Of a stretch of DNA of 22,104 bases, positions 19,539 to 22,104 are shown piece by piece (position 1 is the first letter of the stretch; every line of letters starts with the position of its first letter). The notes beneath the pieces are model-generated. The model did not search any database and was not told the origin of the DNA. It saw only the letters and a program-made list of their open reading frames with translations. The position numbers and the translations under genes are program-made. The stretch is from Gp7-AA10 sp041483175 (GTDB lineage Bacteria; Acidobacteriota; Thermoanaerobaculia; Gp7-AA8): the NCBI GenBank assembly GCA_041483175.1, contig JBGPFD010000035.1:1-22104 (forward strand), read 5' to 3'.

Positions 19539-20240
19539 ATGGCCAAACACGGCAAGAAGTATCGTGCGGCGGCCGAGAAGGTCGAGCATCGGCCGTACCA
19601 GTTGGATGAAGCGATGCAACTGCTCAAACAGATTGCCTACGCCAAGTTCAACGAGACGGTCGAGCTGTCGATCCTCCTCGGAGTCGACCCCAAGCACGCT
19701 GATCAGATGGTCCGTGGCACCACCGTGCTCCCGCACGGCACTGGACAAACGAAGCGCGTACTGGTGATCGCCGCCGGAGAAAAACAGAAGGAAGCGCAGG
19801 ACGCCGGCGCGGACTTCGTCGGGGGCGACGACATGGTTGCCAAGATCCAGGAAGGGTGGGTCGACTTCGACGCGGTCATCGCCACGCCCGACATGATGCG
19901 TTCCGTCGGAAAGCTTGGAAAGGTCCTCGGTCCCCGCGGGCTGATGCCCAATCCGAAGACCGGCACGGTCACCTTCGACGTGGCCAAGGCGCTTCAGGAG
20001 ATCAAAGCCGGCAAGGTGGAGTTCCGCGTCGACAAGACGTCGATCATCCACGTTCCGGTCGGCAAGACCGCCTTTAGCGCGGAGCAGCTTCGCGATAACG
20101 CCTTCGCCCTGATCAGCGCCATCCGCAAGGCCAAGCCGCCGGCGGCGAAGGGAAAGTACGTCCGCAGCATCTTCGTCTCATCGACGATGAGCCCGTCGAT
20201 TTCGCTCGACACGGCCACCGCCGAAGTGAAGGCGGAGTAG
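19539..20240 (+). CDS. rplA: 50S ribosomal protein L1
   Basis: L1 forms the mobile stalk at the E site and often represses its own operon. The 233-residue protein shows KHGKKYRAAAE, FNETVELSILLGVDPKHADQ, VRGTTVLPHGTG, the GPRGLMPNPKTGTV signature and the C-terminal RVDKTSIIHVPVGK. Length is standard. ATG 19539 follows CGGAGG with good spacing. Confidence 0.98.
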   Translation: MAKHGKKYRAAAEKVEHRPYQLDEAMQLLKQIAYAKFNETVELSILLGVDPKHADQMVRGTTVLPHGTGQTKRVLVIAAGEKQKEAQDAGADFVGGDDMVAKIQEGWVDFDAVIATPDMMRSVGKLGKVLGPRGLMPNPKTGTVTFDVAKALQEIKAGKVEFRVDKTSIIHVPVGKTAFSAEQLRDNAFALISAIRKAKPPAAKGKYVRSIFVSSTMSPSISLDTATAEVKAE

Positions 20241-20250
20241 GGAGAGGGGC

Positions 20251-20784
20251 ATGAAGACGCGCGAACAGAAAGCTCAGGAAGTGTCGGGCCTGACCGAGCA
20301 GATCGGCAAGGCCTCCAACGCGTTCCTGATCGACTTCAAAGGCATCACCGTCCCGCAGGTGACCGAGCTGCGCAAGCAGATCCGGGACGCACACTCGGGG
20401 TATGTCGTGGTCAAGAACACCTTGGCGCTGATCGCTTTGAAGGACTCGCCGATCGTGGCCATGAAGGAGCACTTCACCGGACCGACGGCGATCGCTTACA
20501 ACGCTACGGACGCCGTCGTGCTGGCGAAAGCGCTGACCCGATTCGCGAAAGACGTTCCCGCGATGCAGTTCAAGGGAGCGATGCTCGATGGCAAGGTCGT
20601 CCCTGCCGCGCAGATCCAGGCCATTGCCAGTCTGCCCTCACGCAAGGAACTGATCGCCAAGCTGCTGTGGGTGATGCAGCAGCCGATTCGCGGGCTGGCC
20701 ACCGTCCTGCAGGCGAACATCCGCAATCTCGCGGTGGTTCTCGATCAGATCGAAAAGCAAAAAGGTGGAGCGGCGGCCTCCTAG
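20251..20784 (+). CDS. rplJ: 50S ribosomal protein L10
   Basis: L10 anchors L7/L12 dimers to the stalk base. The 177-residue protein has the N-terminal rRNA-binding part (KTREQKAQEVSGLTEQI, LIDFKGITVPQVTELRKQ, VVKNTLALIA) and a C-terminal helix for L12 (RGLATVLQANIRNLAVVLDQ). ATG 20251 follows GGGAGAGG, ten bases after rplA. Its stop codon lies in the loop of a GC-rich hairpin (20772-20790). Confidence 0.97.
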   Translation: MKTREQKAQEVSGLTEQIGKASNAFLIDFKGITVPQVTELRKQIRDAHSGYVVVKNTLALIALKDSPIVAMKEHFTGPTAIAYNATDAVVLAKALTRFAKDVPAMQFKGAMLDGKVVPAAQIQAIASLPSRKELIAKLLWVMQQPIRGLATVLQANIRNLAVVLDQIEKQKGGAAAS

Positions 20785-20804
20785 GCCGCCGGATCAATAA
20801 TTTT
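20772..20804 (+). terminator. Hairpin across the rplJ stop, attenuator-like
   Basis: GGCGGCC (20772-20778) and GGCCGCC (20784-20790) form a perfect 7-bp stem with loop TCCTA. TTTTT follows only ten bases later (20800-20804), so termination would be weak; it may adjust rplJ:rplL ratio. Confidence 0.4.
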
Positions 20805-20815
20805 TGGAGGAAGAA

Positions 20816-21199
20816 ATGGCGATTGCAACGGAAGATTTTGTCAAGCAGATCGAGTCGATGTCGGTGCTCGACCTTTCCAACCTGGTCAAGGCGCTCGAGG
20901 AGCGCTTCGGCGTTTCGGCCGCTGCGGCCGCGGTGCCGATGGCCGTGGCCGGCGGTGGCGCTGCAGCGGCGGCTCCTGCCGAGGAGCAGACCGAGTTCAC
21001 GGTTGTCCTGCAGGAAGTGGGCGAGAAGAAGATCAACGTGATCAAAGCCGTCCGCGAGGTCACCAGCCTCGGCCTTAAAGAGGCCAAGGACCTGGTCGAA
21101 GGCGCGCCGCAGACCGTCAAGGAAGGCGTGTCGAAGGACGAGGCCGAGAAGATCAAGAAGGTCTTCGAGGGAGCCGGAGCGAAGGTGACGGTGAAGTGA
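20816..21199 (+). CDS. rplL: 50S ribosomal protein L7/L12
   Basis: The multi-copy stalk protein that recruits translation GTPases. The 127-residue protein has an N-terminal dimerisation helix pair (KQIESMSVLDLSNLVKALEE), an Ala/Gly/Pro hinge and the C-terminal domain (EFTVVLQEVGEKKINVIKAV, REVTSLGLKEAKDLVEGAP, final VTVK). ATG 20816 follows GGAGGA by five bases. An ATG at 20804 overlaps the ribosome site and is rejected. Confidence 0.98.
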   Translation: MAIATEDFVKQIESMSVLDLSNLVKALEERFGVSAAAAAVPMAVAGGGAAAAAPAEEQTEFTVVLQEVGEKKINVIKAVREVTSLGLKEAKDLVEGAPQTVKEGVSKDEAEKIKKVFEGAGAKVTVK

Positions 21200-21217
21200 C
21201 GCAGTCACTGAACCGTC

Positions 21218-21247
21218 ATCCTGAGGCCGCGTAGACGGCCGAAGGAT
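21218..21247. repeat. ATCCT-GA-GGCC hairpin, copy 2
   Basis: Same structure as 17904-17933 with loop GCGTAGAC in place of GCGGAGAC. It starts 18 bases after the rplL stop. Confidence 0.85.
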
Positions 21248-21305
21248 CTGGATGACGAAGCCGGTCGGGAATGCCCGCCCGGAATTGAGACTTGTTATAG
21301 AAATC

Positions 21306-21348
21306 GGAGCCAGGAAAGGGGGGGAGCGGCCCTTTCCGCGACGGCTCC
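21306..21348 (+). promoter_or_regulatory. Large hairpin in the rpoB leader
   Basis: Outer stem GGAGCC/GGCTCC (21306-21311, 21343-21348) and inner stem GGAAAGGG/CCCTTTCC (21313-21320, 21330-21337). E. coli has an attenuator and an RNase III site in the same interval, so a processing or attenuation role is likely by analogy. It has no T tract. Confidence 0.55.
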
Positions 21349-21448
21349 CACATCCCGCGCAAGTCACCTCGCCGCGTCGCCTGCGGTGGGGCCCTGCCAC
21401 AACGATCTCGCTGAGGGCGATCATCACAGCTTTCGCAGTGACCAACCA

Positions 21449-21518
21449 GTTGTCGGTTGTCAGTTGTCGGTTGTCAGCCGACGTGTGTCCGGGCAACCGA
21501 CAACCGACCACCGACAAC
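21449..21518. repeat. Heptamer-repeat hairpin H (GTTGTCR)
   Basis: Four heptamers alternating GTTGTCG and GTTGTCA (21449-21476) face four complementary units (21491-21518, CGACAAC type) across a 14-nt loop upstream of rpoB. Confidence 0.92.
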
Positions 21519-21535
21519 GCGCAGCGAAGCTGCGC
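21519..21535. other. Perfect 7-bp hairpin before rpoB
   Basis: GCGCAGC-GAA-GCTGCGC directly follows heptamer element H and ends 21 bases before the rpoB start. It could influence ribosome access; no T tract follows. Confidence 0.5.
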
Positions 21536-21556
21536 CCTCGAGAAGGAGCCATCCGA

Positions 21557-22104
21557 ATGAACGGAGCCACGCCCAAACAGGAGCCGGTCCGCCACGACTT
21601 CTCCAAGATCCGGAGCTACATGGCGCTGCCCAACCTCATCGATGTGCAGCGCAAGTCGTACGAGCGATTCCTGCAGATGAATCTCCTGCCGGAAGAGCGC
21701 GAGGACACTGGCCTGCAGTCGGTGTTCACCAGCGTCTTCCCCTTCTCCGATTTCCGGGAGACCTGCTCGCTGGACTTCGTGAAGTTCGCCATCGGCAACT
21801 GGGAGTGCAAGTGCGGCGTGCTCAAAGGGCTCGAGCACCTGCGCATGACCTGCGCGAACTGCGGCTCGAAGATCATCACCGATCACCCGCACGAAGAGAC
21901 CGTGAACTGCCAGAAGTGCGGCGTGATCAACAAGAATCGCGTCGAGATCTGCGAGATCTGTGGCAATCCCGTCGACCTGCAGATGAAGTACTCGGTCGAG
22001 GAGTGCCAGGAGCGCGGGATGTCCTACAGCGTTCCGCTGAAGGTCACCTTCCGCCTCTTCGTCTACGACAAGGACCCCGACACCGGCGTCAAGCACATGC
22101 GCGA
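21557..22104 (+). CDS. rpoB: RNA polymerase beta subunit, N-terminal part
   Basis: The first 182 codons of RpoB; the gene runs past the window. The start MNGATPKQEPVRHDFSKIRS, LPNLIDVQRKSYERFLQ and the later YSVEECQERGMSYSVPLKV are standard beta-subunit segments. Between them, residues about 82-141 are an insertion with eight cysteines in pairs (C84-x-C86, C99-xx-C102, C118-xx-C121, C132-xx-C135), predicted to fold as two zinc ribbons; E. coli RpoB lacks it. ATG 21557 follows GAAGGAG. Expression probably continues from the rplKAJL operon, tuned by the long leader. Confidence 0.97.
   Translation, partial: MNGATPKQEPVRHDFSKIRSYMALPNLIDVQRKSYERFLQMNLLPEEREDTGLQSVFTSVFPFSDFRETCSLDFVKFAIGNWECKCGVLKGLEHLRMTCANCGSKIITDHPHEETVNCQKCGVINKNRVEICEICGNPVDLQMKYSVEECQERGMSYSVPLKVTFRLFVYDKDPDTGVKHMR

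Larger units (their letters stand above)
21200..21556 (+). other. Long rplL-rpoB intergenic region
   Basis: 357 bases with no supported gene. In order: ATCCT-GA-GGCC hairpin copy 2; a possible extended -10 TGTTATAGA at 21294-21301 lacking a clear -35; a large two-part hairpin at 21306-21348; an unstructured GC-rich stretch; heptamer element H; a small perfect hairpin (21519-21535); and the rpoB ribosome site GAAGGAG. Confidence 0.7.

Noticed and set aside
20570..22096. 508-codon minus-strand frame opposite rplJ, rplL and rpoB
   Set aside because: Shadow of conserved genes; translation of hairpins and repeats gives low-complexity residues with no family match.

Overview
The window is a GC-rich bacterial chromosome segment, mostly conserved housekeeping genes on the + strand, interrupted by one intact transposon. 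Gene order (rplM-rpsI-rpsB-tsf-pyrH-frr, then tRNA genes-rpmG-trnW-secE-nusG-rplKAJL-rpoB) and a cysteine-rich insertion near the RpoB N-terminus suggest a member of Acidobacteriota or a neighbouring phylum. That placement is inference; no rRNA gene is present to confirm it.

Left part (1-10966): a small Thr-rich exported protein ends in a strong terminator that lies inside the 3' end of a convergent coaE. folD and coaE form a minus-strand pair. Next come rplM-rpsI, a terminator-like hairpin immediately in front of rpsB, then rpsB-tsf-pyrH-frr (translation and UMP kinase), ispD-ispF (MEP isoprenoid pathway), gltX-pyrD (overlapping) and rlmB. ATGA start/stop overlaps at folD-coaE, pyrH-frr, ispD-ispF and secE-nusG indicate coupled operons.

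Middle part (10887-17018): a minus-strand YfhO-type membrane protein gene whose 5' end was separated from its native upstream DNA by a 3891-bp element at 13120-17010. The element has 16-bp perfect terminal inverted repeats and an 8-bp target duplication (CGGAATAG). It carries an IS1-family DDE transposase, five passenger ORFs (KGG-type small basic protein, unknown protein, XRE regulator, DUF3467 protein, two-TM membrane protein) and two tandem tRNA-like genes. One of these is an Arg-type tRNA body with a GCU (Ser codon) anticodon.

Right part (17019-22104): tRNA-Thr(UGU)-Tyr-Gly-Thr(GGU), rpmG (no tuf between them), tRNA-Trp, secE, nusG, rplK, rplA, rplJ, rplL and the start of rpoB.

The most unusual signal is a family of at least eight intergenic hairpins, each built from 3-6 tandem degenerate heptanucleotides on one arm and the complementary heptamers on the other. 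Nearly every locus has its own heptamer, but the 7-bp period and inverted layout are constant. Two further repeat families (TGTAGG...CTACA double hairpins; ATCCT-GA-GGCC hairpins with tandem G.A mismatches) also sit at gene ends. Several of these repeats supply the stop codon of the gene in front. Several genes have a -10 box only 5-10 nt before the start codon, suggesting leaderless mRNAs.
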